DNA of 64,000 nucleotides from positions 4,840,991-4,904,990 of the forward strand of contig NC_080046.1 in NCBI RefSeq assembly GCF_012489685.1, given 5' to 3'. A program made the translations under genes and the position numbers. The stretch is from Lotus japonicus (taxonomy: Eukaryota; Streptophyta; Magnoliopsida; Fabales; Fabaceae). Below the pieces are notes generated by a model that did no database searches, had not been told where the DNA came from, and saw only the letters and a program-made list of their open reading frames with translations. This document shows, piece by piece, positions 23,005 through 35,236 of this stretch (position 1 is its first letter; each line of letters begins with the position of its first letter).

Positions 23005-24954
23005 GTGGGCTTAATCCAGAAGAAGATTGCTCCTGCTCATGAAGACACATCTTCTGAGATCAGAGGAAGAAGAATGCCTCTGAATGACTACCCTCTGTGG
23101 ACTCAAGCGGACAATCCTGACGCCATCAGATGCTATATTGAAGACCTCAGGGCTCAAGGATTCGAGATTGACCTTGATGATTTCGTCAGCAGACTACCGC
23201 CAGCTCCAGAGTTTCCTTCTCCTCCCAAGAGGAAAGCTCAGAGGAAGATGGTTCTGGAAGAATCCTCTGAAGAATCTGATGTCCCTCTGGTTAAGAAGAC
23301 AAAGAGAAAGCCTGATGATGGTGATGATAGTGATAGTGAGGATGGTCCTCCAAAGAAGAAGCAGAAAAAGGTCAGAATCATGGTGAAGCCTACTCGGGTG
23401 GAACCAGCTGCTGTAGTGGTCAGAAGGACTGAACCTCCTGCCAGAGTGACTCGATCATCAGCACATTCAAGTAAGCCTGCACTTGCTTCTGATGATGATT
23501 TGAATTTATTTGATGCACTCCCTATTTCTGCCTTGCTCCAACACTCCTCAAATCCCCTCACTCCTACTCCTGAATCCCAGCCAGCCGAACAAACCACCTC
23601 TCCACCACATTCCCCAAGATCTTCCTTCTTTCAACCTTCTCCTACTGAAGCACCCCTCTGGAATTTGCTTCAGAATCAACCCTCTAGGTCAGAAGAACCA
23701 ACATCTCTCCTCACCATTCCATACGACCCATTATCCTCTGAACCAATCATCCATGAACAACCCGAGCCCAACCAAACAGAACCACAACCCAGAACGTCTG
23801 ATCACTCTGCTCCCAGAGCATCAGCACGTCCTGCTGCCAGAACCACGGATACAGACTCTTCAACAGCCTTCACACCTGTATCCTTCCCAATCAATGTTAT
23901 TGACTCTCCTCCCTCCAATACCTCTGAATCAATTAGAAAATTCATGGAGGTTAGAAAAGAAAAGGTATCTGCCTTGGAAGAGTATTACCTTACCTGTCCA
24001 AGCCCTAGGAGATATCCTGGCCCTAGACCTGAACGTCTAGTTGACCCAGATGAACCTATCTTGGCCAATCCTATCCAAGAGGCAGATCCCTTAGTTCAAC
24101 AAGCTCACCCTGTCCCTGACCAACAAGAGCCCATTCAACCAGACCCTGAACCTGAACAATCAGTGTCTAACCAATCCTCGGTTAGATCACCTCACCCTCT
24201 GGTTGACACTTCAGACCCTCACCTTGGAACCTCTGAACCCAATGCTCCCATGATTAACATTGGTTCTCCACAAGGTGCCTCTGAAGCCCATAGCAGCAAT
24301 CACCCAGCCTCTCCTGAACCCAACCTCTCCATAATTCCCTATACTCACCTTCAACCCACATCTCTCTCTGAGTGCATCAATATCTTCTATCATGAAGCCT
24401 CTTTGAGGCTCCGCAATGTGCACGGTCAGACTGATCTCAGTGAGAATGCTGAAAATGTGGCTGATGAGTGGAACAATCTGAGCACTTGGCTAGTGGCTCA
24501 AGTTCCAATTATGATGCAGCTCCTGCATGCAGAGGGCAGTCAGAGCATTGAGGCTGCAAAGCAAAGGCTTGCTAGGAGGGTGGCTCTTCACGAACTAGAA
24601 CAGAGAAATAAGCTTCTTGAAGCTATTGAAGAAGCCAAGAGAAAGAAAGAACAAGCAGAAGAAGCTGCACGTCAAGCAGCAGCTCAGGCTGAACAAACCA
24701 GACTTGAGGCAGAGCGTCTTGAAGCTGAGGCTGAAGCTCTTAGATGCCAAGCACTTGCACCAGTTGTGTTTACTCCTGCTGCTTCTGCTTCCATTCCAGA
24801 TCCTCAAGCTGCTCAGAATGTTCCTTCCAGTTCTTCTCAGCCAAGCTCTTCCAGACTCGACATCATGGAACAACGTCTTGACACTCATGAATCCATGCTG
24901 ATTGAGATGAAGCAAATGATGATGGAACTTCTGAGACGCACTGACAAACCTTAG
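23005..24954 (+). pseudogene. Env-position gene, 3' part (basic/acidic, Pro-rich, coiled-coil)
   Basis: This is the C-terminal half of the gene begun at 17417. It is open for 649 codons but has no start of its own other than the in-frame ATG at 23074 (RRMPLNDYPLW). Near residue 80-125 are acidic patches and two basic clusters (KKTKRKP, PPKKKQKK) that look like nuclear localisation signals. A long Pro/Ser/Glu-rich linker follows, then a Glu/Ala/Arg coiled coil (about 530-590) and a Met-rich end. There is no hydrophobic segment of membrane length. The frame being intact fits the youth of the element, with the insertion as the only visible break. Confidence 0.65.
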
Positions 24955-25160
24955 TTTTTAGGCTCTCTTCTTTTTCTTCTTTTTCGTTAACTTTGTTTTC
25001 CTTTTGTTAAACTCTGTTTCTTTTTATTTATTTATTCTCTTTTGTTCGTTTGTGATTATATATGCATATATATCTATATACTTATGTCACATATGTTTGC
25101 TAAACTCGTTTTATTCATAATTGTTCTATGTTTACATCATATTTCTTTACATCATATAAT

Positions 25161-25553
25161 CTAGAATGGAGGATCCCTCCTCATTCTTCTGCACTCCTGG
25201 CGCTGCTCTGACCTATCCTTCTCCAGACGCTCCAGTACATGCTGGATGTTGCTGAGCCTGATCTTTAGCTCATCCCTCTCCAGAATCTCTTCTGAAGTCT
25301 TGAGCTTCTCGTCCAAACTCTCTTTCTCTTCCAGCAGCTTGAGTTCAAGCCGGCTGAGTTCTTGCACCTCCTCCACGAAGGCAAGAAATTCCTTCAGGTC
25401 TCTCTCCAACTCTGGACGCAGGTCCTCTTCCAGCAGTGTCCGTGTCAGCTCCGCGATGGTAGTTGCACCCTCTGGATGCCTGATGTTCAGGAACAAGTCC
25501 TCTTCAAAGGCCTTCTTCCTCAGCTCTTCTAGTGCTACGTTGTATGATGCCAT
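25161..25553 (-). CDS. Antisense small coiled-coil gene inside the copia element
   Basis: The product is 130 residues (starts MASYNVALEELRKKAFEEDL, ends RMRRDPPF) and is read against gag-pol. It is rich in Leu, Glu, Lys and Arg, with heptad-like spacing from about residue 45 to 120, suggesting a helical dimerising protein. There is no cysteine cluster, signal peptide or membrane segment. A TATA box (TATATAAAG on the minus strand) lies 53-61 bases upstream of its ATG. The gene lies convergent with, and 206 bases from, the env-position gene and does not overlap it, so the open frame is not a shadow of another gene. I do not recognise the family. Function is unknown; regulation of the element or of its sense transcript is only a guess. 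Confidence 0.65.
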   Translation of the reverse strand: MASYNVALEELRKKAFEEDLFLNIRHPEGATTIAELTRTLLEEDLRPELERDLKEFLAFVEEVQELSRLELKLLEEKESLDEKLKTSEEILERDELKIRLSNIQHVLERLEKDRSEQRQECRRMRRDPPF

Positions 25554-25605
25554 TCTTTTTTAATGAAACTTGTTCGAGGTGTGAAGCTTACCTTTCTCTT
25601 CAACG

Positions 25606-25614
25606 CTTTATATA
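25606..25614 (-). promoter_or_regulatory. TATA box of the antisense coiled-coil gene
   Basis: The minus strand reads TATATAAAG, with a transcription start expected about 25580 and a short leader to the ATG at 25553. Confidence 0.55.
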
Positions 25615-26344
25615 GTCTTCACTTTCTCTCTGAAAGTTAATGCTCTTACGGTTTCTCGAGGTTAAGTTCTTGGTAACTGACCCTTCTATTTACTCACTTG
25701 ACCGGTGGTAAACGTTCATCCCTTGCATTAACTCTTTTTTTTTTTATCTCACCTGACTCTGATTCTTACATCATTTTCATTTTCTTTAAACTTAGACCTT
25801 CTCTAAGGGGGAGTCCCTTGTACTTCTAGCTAAGTTTTTCACACCCCAGGCTTTTTGCTTATGACAAAAAGGGGGAGTAAACCCAGTTTTTTGATGTGTA
25901 AGATGTGTTAGTGTGATTTATTTTTCTTTTGGAGAATTTAAGAGTTCCACCTTCATGACCATAGATGTGTCACTGGGCAAATACAAGGAATACATTTCAC
26001 TTCTTCTGAAGTGATTATAAGTTGACTCTGATACCCAAGACTCTGATACCTTGTCCATGACTCTGATCACTTATGCGCTCTGATTATTCGTTTTTCATCT
26101 ATGTCATAAGTTTTTCACTCTGAACTCTTACATCATTTAGCTCAGAATCTAGACTTTACTAACGTTTTCATCAAGTATTAGATTCAGGGGGAGCTAAGCT
26201 CAGAATCAAGCAGTGACTTGAATTCAGAATGAGCAAGATAAACTATTCACATCAGGATAAGTATTATTCTATATCTCTAAACTCTGAGTGAATTCAGTTT
26301 AATGTTTAAGAATTGTTCATCAAAAATCTTAGTTTTGTCATCAT
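25615..26344 (+). other. Non-coding 3' region of the copia element
   Basis: No open frame of note. Purine runs AAAAAGGGGGAG occur at about 25865 and again just before the 3' LTR. TCTGA/TCAGA words are frequent here too. Confidence 0.6.
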
Positions 26345-26359
26345 CAAAAAGGGGGAGAT
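26345..26359 (+). other. Polypurine tract
   Basis: AAAAAAGGGGGAGAT-type tract directly abutting the TG of the 3' LTR; it primes plus-strand synthesis in this class. Confidence 0.85.
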
Positions 26360-27566
26360 TGTAAGATCAAGTTTTGATCTAGTAGTACAACTCTATGTTT
26401 TGATGATTACAAGTTAACCTTTTGATATGAACAATTGTGGTACTCTAACGTGTTTTTCTGAGTGTGCTATTTACAGGCTCTGACCTCAACTCAATCTCAC
26501 ACAAATCAGAAGCACTGTGTATAAAGAGTGACCCAAGCAACGCTTTCGCATTCACCATGTTCAGTATGAACAGTGGAAAAGCTTCAGAAGTTCTGAAGCT
26601 ATACAAACTCTGATGTGGACTCAGTCGCTAGAAGCTCTGAAGATCCAGAAGTTCTGATAACCAAGAAACACTGAAGGTTCAGATGTTCTGATGGTGTAGA
26701 AGACTCTGAAGATCCAGAAGCTGAATAGTGGAAACTCTGAAGTCCAGAAGCAAGAAACTCTGAAGGCCATGTTCTTCCCTCTGAGTTCAGAATCAGAAGA
26801 TACAATGGTCAGAGGATCTGTGCTTTCCCTCTGACTCTGATCAACCGGCTTCACAAGTTCCAATATGAAGTATTCCCCTGATCAGAAGTCTCCTAGGTTA
26901 AAAGGTCAAGTCGCTATCCAAGTACAAAAGCAAGTGTACCTTCCTGACGACCTACCTAACGTTCTCAGCCACAGCAGAAGCTGGATTTTCCAGAACTGCC
27001 CTCCAACGGTAGCATTTCCCATGCAACGCTCAACCCTAATCCTTGGAGTATATATAGAGGCTGAAGATTGAAAGAAGCGGCTAGAAGCAATACACACGCG
27101 CAAGACATATTCAAAATATTCTAAGCTTTCTTTCATCTGAAATTCATTGTGTTTACTATTAGCTTTTTAGAAGCAAATCTCTTGTAAACAATTCTTTGAT
27201 AAACAGTTTGTTTAGTTCCTTTAGGAGATCAAGGTTGATCGGATCCTAGAGAAGACTAAGAGAGTGAATCTTAGTGTGAGCTAAGTCAGTGTAATTGTTA
27301 GTCACTTGTAGGTTTCAAGTGCAGTTGTAACTCTTACCTGATTAGTGGATTGCCTTCATTCTAAGAAGGAAGAAATCACCTTAACGGGTGGACTGGAGTA
27401 GCTTGAGTGATTTATCAAGTGAACCAGGATAAAATTCTTGTGTGCTTTTCTATCTCTTATCTTTAGCACTTAAGTTCTCGAAAGATTTGTCAAAATCTTT
27501 AAGGTGGAAGTTTTGTTCTGAAAACGTTATTCAAACCCCCCCTTTCTACCGTTTTTCATACCTTCA
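26360..27566 (+). repeat. 3' LTR of the copia element
   Basis: 1207 bp at a constant 15568-base offset from the 5' LTR; one base difference seen (26385). It is followed by the CTCAG target duplication. Confidence 0.95.
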
Positions 27567-27919
27567 CTCAGGTCTTTAATTTTCTAAATGATTTAATTGA
27601 ATCATAAGTTGATCAACAATTTAGCCTAAAATAATGCATGGCGAGTAAAGTATTTATAAAATTAGCATTTGAGGTTACATAATTAGATCATTAAATAAAA
27701 TGTCAAAGTTTTTGAATTCAAAGATGAAATTATTATATGAGTACTTGGTATGTAATTGGTTTTGGTCAATTTTTTTAATAAAAGTAAAAGCAATTAATAA
27801 AAAGTAACTAACAACTCATTTCCTATGACTCTAATTAATACAAAAGGCCGGAGTTATTAATATGAGAAATTCTTGTGTGAATATATTAAAAAGAAAAGAA
27901 AACACAAATTGTAATTAGA

Positions 27920-28097
27920 TTTTTTTTTGTGAGCCTAAGGTATCAACCACCGACAACAATGACTAATCTACTCACTACGGGTGCTCGCACTAAATGGTAA
28001 ACTACTGGCCACAATATTCCTCGCATTCCCATAGATGGGGATCGAACCCTCAACCTCATGATTAAGGGACGAAGTGAGCTAACATTTATGCCACGCC
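27920..28097 (-). mobile_element. tRNA-derived SINE
   Basis: On the minus strand a box A-like TTAGCTCACTTCG (28071-28083) precedes a box B-like GAGGGTTCGATCC (28037-28049). The element ends in a T-run on the plus strand (A tail on minus) at 27920-27928. The internal text (GGTTGATACCTTAGGCTCAC at its 3' end) resembles the plant Au SINE family. Target duplication not certain. Confidence 0.65.
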
Positions 28098-28105
28098 TTA
28101 TTTGT

Positions 28106-31100
28106 TTGTAATATGAGTTTTTGAACTGAGTAAGAATTGCTCGAGAAACTACTAGTATAATTTATCTTTGTTGGTGAAAACCAATTTTAATTTTTTCTTC
28201 TTCTTTAGCCTTTGTCACAAAGGATGCAATGTGAATAATTTTATTCCCAAGTAATATTTTTGATATTTTCTCTGCCATGTACATCTAAGATTCAATGCTA
28301 GAAACCCAAAAACCGATGATTCATCATCTTTTTGTTTCGATGAGTAAAATTAACTAAGGCTACTGAGTCAGAAGATGCTTTATACAGACACACGTCATTT
28401 AAACAGTAACACTATGAAAACATGTGTGGTTCTAGTATTCTCCGCATATATTATCTCTATCGTCACTCTTATTTGCTACATTCATTCTCCCTTTCTTCAT
28501 CTTTCTTTCTTTCTTTCTTCTTTTTCTTTCTTACTGTCTTTCTTTTCTTTTTCTTTCAGCAACTGCTTTCTTATAGGTCAAAGAGGCTCATCAACAATGA
28601 TCTAAGAAACATGTGGCCCTCGTTGTTGATGGAATTGCATCTTTAAGTCCTCACTAACTGCACAATATTTTAAAAATATTTTCAGGTATGACTAATCTTG
28701 TTGTTTATATTTTGCACATTCATTTTTCTATACCAAATGTTGCAGTTTTCTAAATATTTTATGAATGCATGTTCATATTAAGCATATATTGCATAAAAAA
28801 ATCCTTAGATTTTAAGAAATTTAAGGCTTCAATAGGAAAAGGTAAAGCCAAGTGAGAAAAATACCCCATTTCTAGCATTCCCCACTGATCACCACCCCTC
28901 TTTCTTAAGGAATTGAATGCAAACCCTGATTTGGTGTGTCTGTCATCTTCAGATGGTAATGTTGTTGTGGATGATGATCATTACTCTCTCAAGTAAAAAA
29001 GTTGTGATTTTGATTCAGAGAATGGCAAGGTGGTTGTGGGAAGGACCGATTCTCACTGCACTAGAATTCTTGGCCTTGTAATTGGGAAAAAGGTCCTTGA
29101 AGGGGAAAGTTGAAATGACCCTCAACCGAGAACCCACGAAAACCCAGAATACCACCACCGAGCCTCCTCCTCCATAAAGAACCATCACGAATCGCAACCT
29201 CTACCTTATTCTCCCTCTTCTGTTTGAGGCTATTGTACCCACGTAGTTAGGGTTTCTGGATTTGTGGATCTTGATTCTGAGTTTTTTTTCTCACTAATAG
29301 TAGATCCTCCGGATCTGCGAAGTGCAACCCCAACCTTCTTCTCTTTGTCTATTGTACCCACAGGTTTGGGGAGCCTGACTTAGTTTTTTTTCTAGAGAGG
29401 GAAATGAGAAAGATAAATGGGAAAATAGGTGAAGAGGAGACGATTGAATGTTTTGGGTCGGGAGGGAGATCGAAGGTGTTGACGTTGCCCACGGGTGCGT
29501 TGCCGTATTTTTGGCGTGACAAGTGTTATTTGGTTTGGCAGATTTTTTTAGGTTTGAAGATTCTGGGTTGTTTGAGGGTCTGAGTGAACATCGTCTCTTA
29601 TCTGGGTTTGAATTTATTAGTTTTATCACTTCCACAACAATGATCAAGTTTTAGATAAAGGGGTAATAAGACATAATGTTTCTAGTGTATTTTAGAAAGA
29701 ATACTGCAAAAATTTCAATAGATTACAAATATATATGTTCGATTGGACTAAATAGCAAAGGAAGCGCATTGAGAAGCAAAGTTTATCATATGAGTCAGGA
29801 ATGAGAAAGCAAGAAAAATAAAATGGAAATTGGGGCGGTGCATGGTTCTGGTTTAATTGGGTTTTTGGGTTTGAATGTTTCTGAATTTGAAAGAGTTTTG
29901 AGGTTTGAATGTTTTCTAGGTCTTACTGAGTTTATGGGTTTGAAAGAGATTTTCTAGTGAGAGCGGGTGAGGTGGTTTCCGCTTGTTAAATCTAATATTT
30001 AGAAGGATGAAAAACTGAATTGAGCTATATCACAAGTAAAAATTTCACAACAAGGATTTAAAAAGTGAGATTTTGGGAGGATGAAATATGAACTTTTATT
30101 TTTAGGGATGAAAAAAAAGAAATAGGGTATTTTGGCTGGATCGAAAAGTTTCTTAAGCCAAAATTTAATGTGTCTTTTCCATTTGAAAGACCATAAGAAA
30201 AATGAAAAAATGGAAGATGATTGATTTTGAACATGCAAAGAGGTTAATTCTCACCAAATCTGTGTCAAAGATGGATTTTTTTCATGTTAAAACTTATCTT
30301 GTAAAATTTTATAAAAACTGTATATGAGAAAATATGTGTAAGACTTTGTTATGTTAAATCAGGATTGTAGTTCTTGTTGTTGTCGTCGTCGTCGCCATTG
30401 TTGTTGTTGTTGTTGGTTATTATTATTATTATTATTATTGTTATTATAATTATTGTTATTATAATTATTATTTTAGGACTTAACATGAGAAGAGATAATA
30501 CTCTCAAAAGAATAGACAAGAAAGTTTTCTGAGTTTCAATGTTTAAAGCAAAGGGCTTCAAACATAATTAATGTTATATCAAAAATACTGTCAAACCAAT
30601 TTTAATGTTTATGAGTTTATTTAAAATCTTAATTATGAACTAATGTCTCGTGCTTTTTCAAGAAAATAAAGATAAACAAAATATTGAAAATTTTGTTTGA
30701 CAATAAATGCAAACTTCGGTTGATGCCCTTGCCATTAGTATTTATAACTTAATTTTATGTACGTCACTCATTTGACTTATTTTTTCTCTTCATTATTATA
30801 CGTTATAATTGAAAGAACTACTTTTTATCTTCTAGACTTCTCTCTGACGTGGTTTTGTCGCTTCTATTTACTATGAATAAATGAAAAGAAAGTGAAATCT
30901 TTGATGTAAATAAGTAAATATTTGAATAATTGTTTGTTGTACTTAATTTTTAAAATTTTGAAGTCACATACAGAAATTTCTTCCCACATCAGTTATTATA
31001 TCTCTTTCTTATTATTCTCTCTTTGATTATTAATAGTTTGTTGTCTCCTTTATCCTTATAAAACTATAATTTCAATGAACTAGTTCGTATCTCTCTCCAT

Positions 31101-31446
31101 TTAAATACTGAACAATAGTTGATTAACGAATACATCTATAACTATTATAAGGATGATAAATTTTTATGATAAATAATATTAAAGCTAAACTTAATAGTTA
31201 TCATTGATTATAAATATCATGCATCTTTGGACACGAAATATTGTTTTTAATGTAAAATTTTATGGAAGATTTTAACTCTAGTTTTTTCAGTTATTTAAGA
31301 TATCTTATACTCAAGTACACACTTGACATATAGTCTTTTATCCTTCATCATTATAGGCTCTAAAATGTCCAGTTCACTTCTAGTACAATTTTGTTTATAA
31401 GAAAATCATTTGTTCTTCTTTTCTTATCTTTTTTTAATATTTTCAG
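28106..31446. other. Intergenic DNA with microsatellites
   Basis: No supported gene. It holds a CTTT-rich tract (28497-28558), a TTG/TTA trinucleotide array (about 30376-30470) and many A/T runs. A few short frames near 29294-29647 lack any domain or composition signal. Confidence 0.5.
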
Positions 31447-33473
31447 AAAGTCAATCCTGCATGCATCAAGTGATCATGGAAGACCAAATCAGTGAAGATC
31501 CCAATGCTGTGAGAATTGTAAGTGCAACCATGTATTACATTTAAGTTTTATTTGCTAAAATTACTCAAGTTTGAAAGGATTCATAGTTGTTCTTTAGTGT
31601 TTTTCACCCTTTAGGAACCTATTTATTTATCTTTGGCTTAGTATTAATATGTTATATAACAATTTGTTTTCAGGATTCACTCCTAGGGTTCCCAAATGCA
31701 ATAAATTATATGCATGTTTCTTCTCATAGCTTCGAGTACTCAATGAATGATTTCGATGATATAGTGGATGATCTAGGTGGTGAGAATGATATATTGAAGA
31801 CAAATAGAAAACCCAAGACATATACAACATTGGATGATGATATTCGGGAAAAGTTTTTTCATCAACTTCCTTCTAATGATATTAACGCTTCTGTTAATGA
31901 AGAACAAAGAATGCAAAGTGAGGAAAATGTTTCAGTTGAGATCGTTCAAACAGTTGAAATTAAATTAGAACAGGGGACAAGAGCTTCATCACAAAACATA
32001 TCAAATGATCAGATATCAAAAATAGATCACTTGACTGCAAATCGACACGAGGAACTAAACATGTTAAGACAGGTTGCAACAGATGTTTCTCCCAAGTTCA
32101 CTGCTGGAGAAGGATCTTCAACACAATTACTTGAAGCTTTGACTTTTAGAAGCGAAGAGTGTGTAATGGACCCTATTCTCAGCTCTGGAAACTTGCCAAC
32201 ATCTGCTTTATCATCAATTGGATATCCTTCAAGTCTAGTACTAGCAAGTAATGACCCAGGTTGGGGTTAAATGTGGCAGTCACCAATAGTATTTAAATAG
32301 TTATTTTCCTCATATTTTTTACAGTATCTTTTTCAACTAGCGACTGTTAACTTTTCTTAATGTGTTAATCTTTCTTTCACTTACTCATTTTCTCTGGTTT
32401 GACCTTTGATTTCGACCAGGACCACTACAACAAGCATGTCATCCTCAACATGGTATGTCAAGCACATTAGATAGATTGGCGATTTTTTAACCCCAAAATC
32501 CACCTCAACTCCATCATAGTGCTCCATTTGGTAGTTCCTTGATTCCCCAAACAGCAGAAAACTCACCTATGCAATTTCAAGCGCATTTAGCACCAATAAT
32601 CCCAGTATTACATGATGCGACTAGTCAATATGCTAGAGGACCAGAAGTGAATTTTCCAGGACAACCTATGAGGCAATTCTTTTTTTTGAATACAACTTCA
32701 ATGAGAGCAAGCACTTGAGTGTCTCCTATGCTAGGAATGACTCCAACAAGTCATCCAAGACAATTTTTGCCTGCCCCATCTTTATTCGATCTTCGAGACT
32801 ATGTGAAAACATGGGAGGTAAACTGACTAGCAAGATTCACTATTTGATAAAAGATCAATGTAATGCTATATTAGTCTAATTACTATGAATATTTTCTTTT
32901 ATGCTTCTAGGGATCTTTAGCTGGAAAGATTCAACCCAATCGTGTATCTATCATTAAAGCAAAGGTATGTTAAAATCTTCCTCGACCTAAAATGTATGTT
33001 ATTGAGAATTATACATTTTATTCATCTGGAAATATTGACAACAAAATATCTGAGCTTTCCCCTCTTTCTCCCCATGAAATAGGCCTTCATGAAAGAGACA
33101 TCATCCTTGATGCAAGTGAATCCTCTATTGCCCAATCCTTAATTTTCAAGCAAAACTCTAGGTTTAAATAGCATAAATAAACACTCATGACTCGAACACT
33201 CGTGATTATCCACTTTTACTACTTTACGCAGATATACCCTTCAAAGGTTAGGTAGATTAAAGATAAGTCTCCTTTTTTCAGGGAAGGTCTTAAATCATAC
33301 AAAGAGGTAAAAGAATTTTATGGAATAAAACAGTCTATTTTAATCAATATTATACTTTTCTCATTCTAGTAATATTTAAATGCAGCATTTCTAGTGGACC
33401 CATAGATTACATGTTCTTCAACACCATTTCCAAGTCCAACAAACTTTATGAGCATCTGTTAAGGAAAAAATTG
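31447..33473 (+). pseudogene. Mediator subunit 25-like gene, decayed
   Basis: Spliced pieces fit in phase: 31447-31517, 31674-32259, 32420-32817, 32911-32964 and probably about 33368-33473, each with GT...AG borders. Exon 3 is Gln/Pro/Ser-rich and ends LFDLRDYVKTWEG, continued by SLAGKIQPNR in exon 4. This resembles the YVKxWEGxLxG start of the MED25/PFT1 activator-binding domain. The Mediator complex links transcription factors to RNA polymerase II (family knowledge). Exon 3 has in-frame TAA and TGA codons, so the locus is broken. Upstream, the usual von Willebrand domain is not seen. Possible further exons lie near 36790-36880 and 37177-37262 but I cannot place them. The match rests on short motifs, so the assignment is tentative. 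Confidence 0.45.
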
Positions 33474-33974
33474 GTGAGCCATAATATATATGATTCTGTA
33501 TTTGAATATAAATACATTCATTTTGGCATGAGCGGAGAGTCAACCCAAGAATTCATAGGCACAAAGATATAAAAATATGACAAGTTTCACTTTTCCTTTA
33601 TATTCTCCTTATACTCGTTATAGTTTTAATAGACTTCCATGTTGACGTGTGGATTTTATTTGCAATGTCAAGGATGATCAATGGATTGGGGTTGGTTTTG
33701 GGAATGGGTTGGAGTTGTTGTTATTGTTTTAGTGCAGTTTTTTGTTGAGCGTTTTTTTTTTTTTTCTGGTTTTGTTGCAGTTGTGTCTGCATTTTTCTTT
33801 TCCTTGTCAAGTCTTCTCTTTTTTTTTTTTTTTTATGTTTCTTTCTTTGTATTGGGTTGAAGTACCCCTTGTACTTCTTTTTCATTGCAATCATGGCTTA
33901 TCTAAAAAAAACAAGGATGATCAATGGTCAATTTTTACTTTGTTTATATGATAATATTTTTTAGAGGCAAATGT

Positions 33975-34100
33975 TAGTTTTTAGTAATGTTAGTAAATTA
34001 GTCATCCTCAGGGTTTGAACCCTAGAGTCTTCACCCTTCATCACACCCAAAACTTATGTCTATATCTCTTACCACTTGAGCTAACCTTCGGGGACATATG
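33975..34100 (-). mobile_element. tRNA-derived SINE head
   Basis: The minus strand reads GGTTAGCTCAAGTGG (box A, 34072-34086) and AGGGTTCAAACCC-type box B (about 34010-34022), at tRNA-like spacing. The 3' part is short, so the copy may be truncated. Confidence 0.6.
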
Positions 34101-35192
34101 GTAATATTTCTTATGTTGGATCTTCATGTGAAGTGTGTGAAAATTGATTTCTCACATCAGTCATTGATTTTGTCCACAACGGAGAGAGAAAAATTCTTTT
34201 TGGGATCAGTTTATTCTGGGGTGAGTGTGATATCAATATTAATTCTTTCACATTATTAGTTTTCATTTAGGTTGTCTTTTGAACTTGCGTGTGAGAATTT
34301 GAAGTAATATTTTTTTCAATACTTGAAATTTGACTAATCAATAAATGACAGGAGACAATATTTGTGGAGCCTCTTTAATCATGTCTTTAGTAGCTGAAGC
34401 AAACCCGTGCCAAATAAACATCAAGTTGAGAGAGCTGATTTAACCAAAAGGGCGTGTAAGCTAAGGAGAGGACTAGTCTTGAGATCTTGCACTTTTCTTT
34501 TCTTTAAGATTTTAGTTGATGAAGTTTGAACAAGTATAAGACAACCACAAACCAGATTTTCATAGGTCTTATTTTCCTAAAAACATCTAATTATGAAGAT
34601 ATATTCAAAGTTTATGAATGCGTAGGTTGATATTTCTTGCATTGTGTGTCACAATCTTGATTGAAAATTTTCCAACCATTTCTAGTTATGCCTCTATCAT
34701 TTATGTAAATGAAGTTTTTGTAAATTAATTGCTTGTGTAATAAATCTTTGATAGACTCTAATTTTTTTGGTTATAAAACACTGATATTACTTTTCCATCT
34801 TTTTTAAAATATAATCTTCAAGATATATATGTTAATGTATGATTGAGCATAGTTAAACTATATTACAATAATAATGATTGCAAAGATTTCAACAATTCGT
34901 TTTTATTTTGTCTTCCGTTCATGGAAATGATTGGAAAAATCTATATTTCTTGGTTTTTAAACAATGATACTTCTTTTCCACTTTTTAAAACATAAGTTTC
35001 GTGAAATGTGAATGGGTGGAGAATTGAGCGTATTTAGGTAATAATAATTGAAAGTTTTTGAAAAATTTATGCTCGTTTAGAAAATATCTTTGACATGTTT
35101 AGTCTTTCCTGGTTTTAGAATAATGATACTTTTCCATTTTTTAATACCAAAGCTGAAATATATATATACTTTTTGAGATACACTTTTTAGGT

Positions 35193-35198
<6 letters not shown>
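34101..35198. other. Intergenic AT-rich DNA
   Basis: No gene seen. Repeated phrases (AATGATACTTTTCCA and TTTTTAAAATATAA variants) recur three to four times between 34760 and 35160, suggesting an old local duplication. Confidence 0.4.

Positions 35199-35236
<38 letters not shown>

Larger units (their letters stand above)
10792..27566 (+). mobile_element. SIRE/Maximus-type Ty1/copia retrotransposon, nearly complete, with nested insertion
   Basis: The element has two 1207-bp LTRs, a target duplication CTCAG at 10787-10791 and 27567-27571, a Met-tRNA primer site and a GGGGGAGA polypurine tract. The order is gag, protease-integrase-RT-RNase H (copia order), an env-position gene, an antisense small gene, then the 3' LTR. 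The long third-gene region and gag length fit the SIRE/Maximus lineage of legumes. The pair of LTRs shows one difference by eye (A at 10817, G at 26385), so insertion is recent. The third gene is split by a nested piece at about 18310-22999. Confidence 0.93.

Noticed and set aside
23005..24954. Retroviral-type envelope glycoprotein
   Set aside because: No signal peptide, membrane segment or cysteine pattern; position alone is not evidence.
29294..29647. 117-codon minus frame
   Set aside because: Ser/Asn/Pro-rich, no domain, no promoter or splice context; likely chance.
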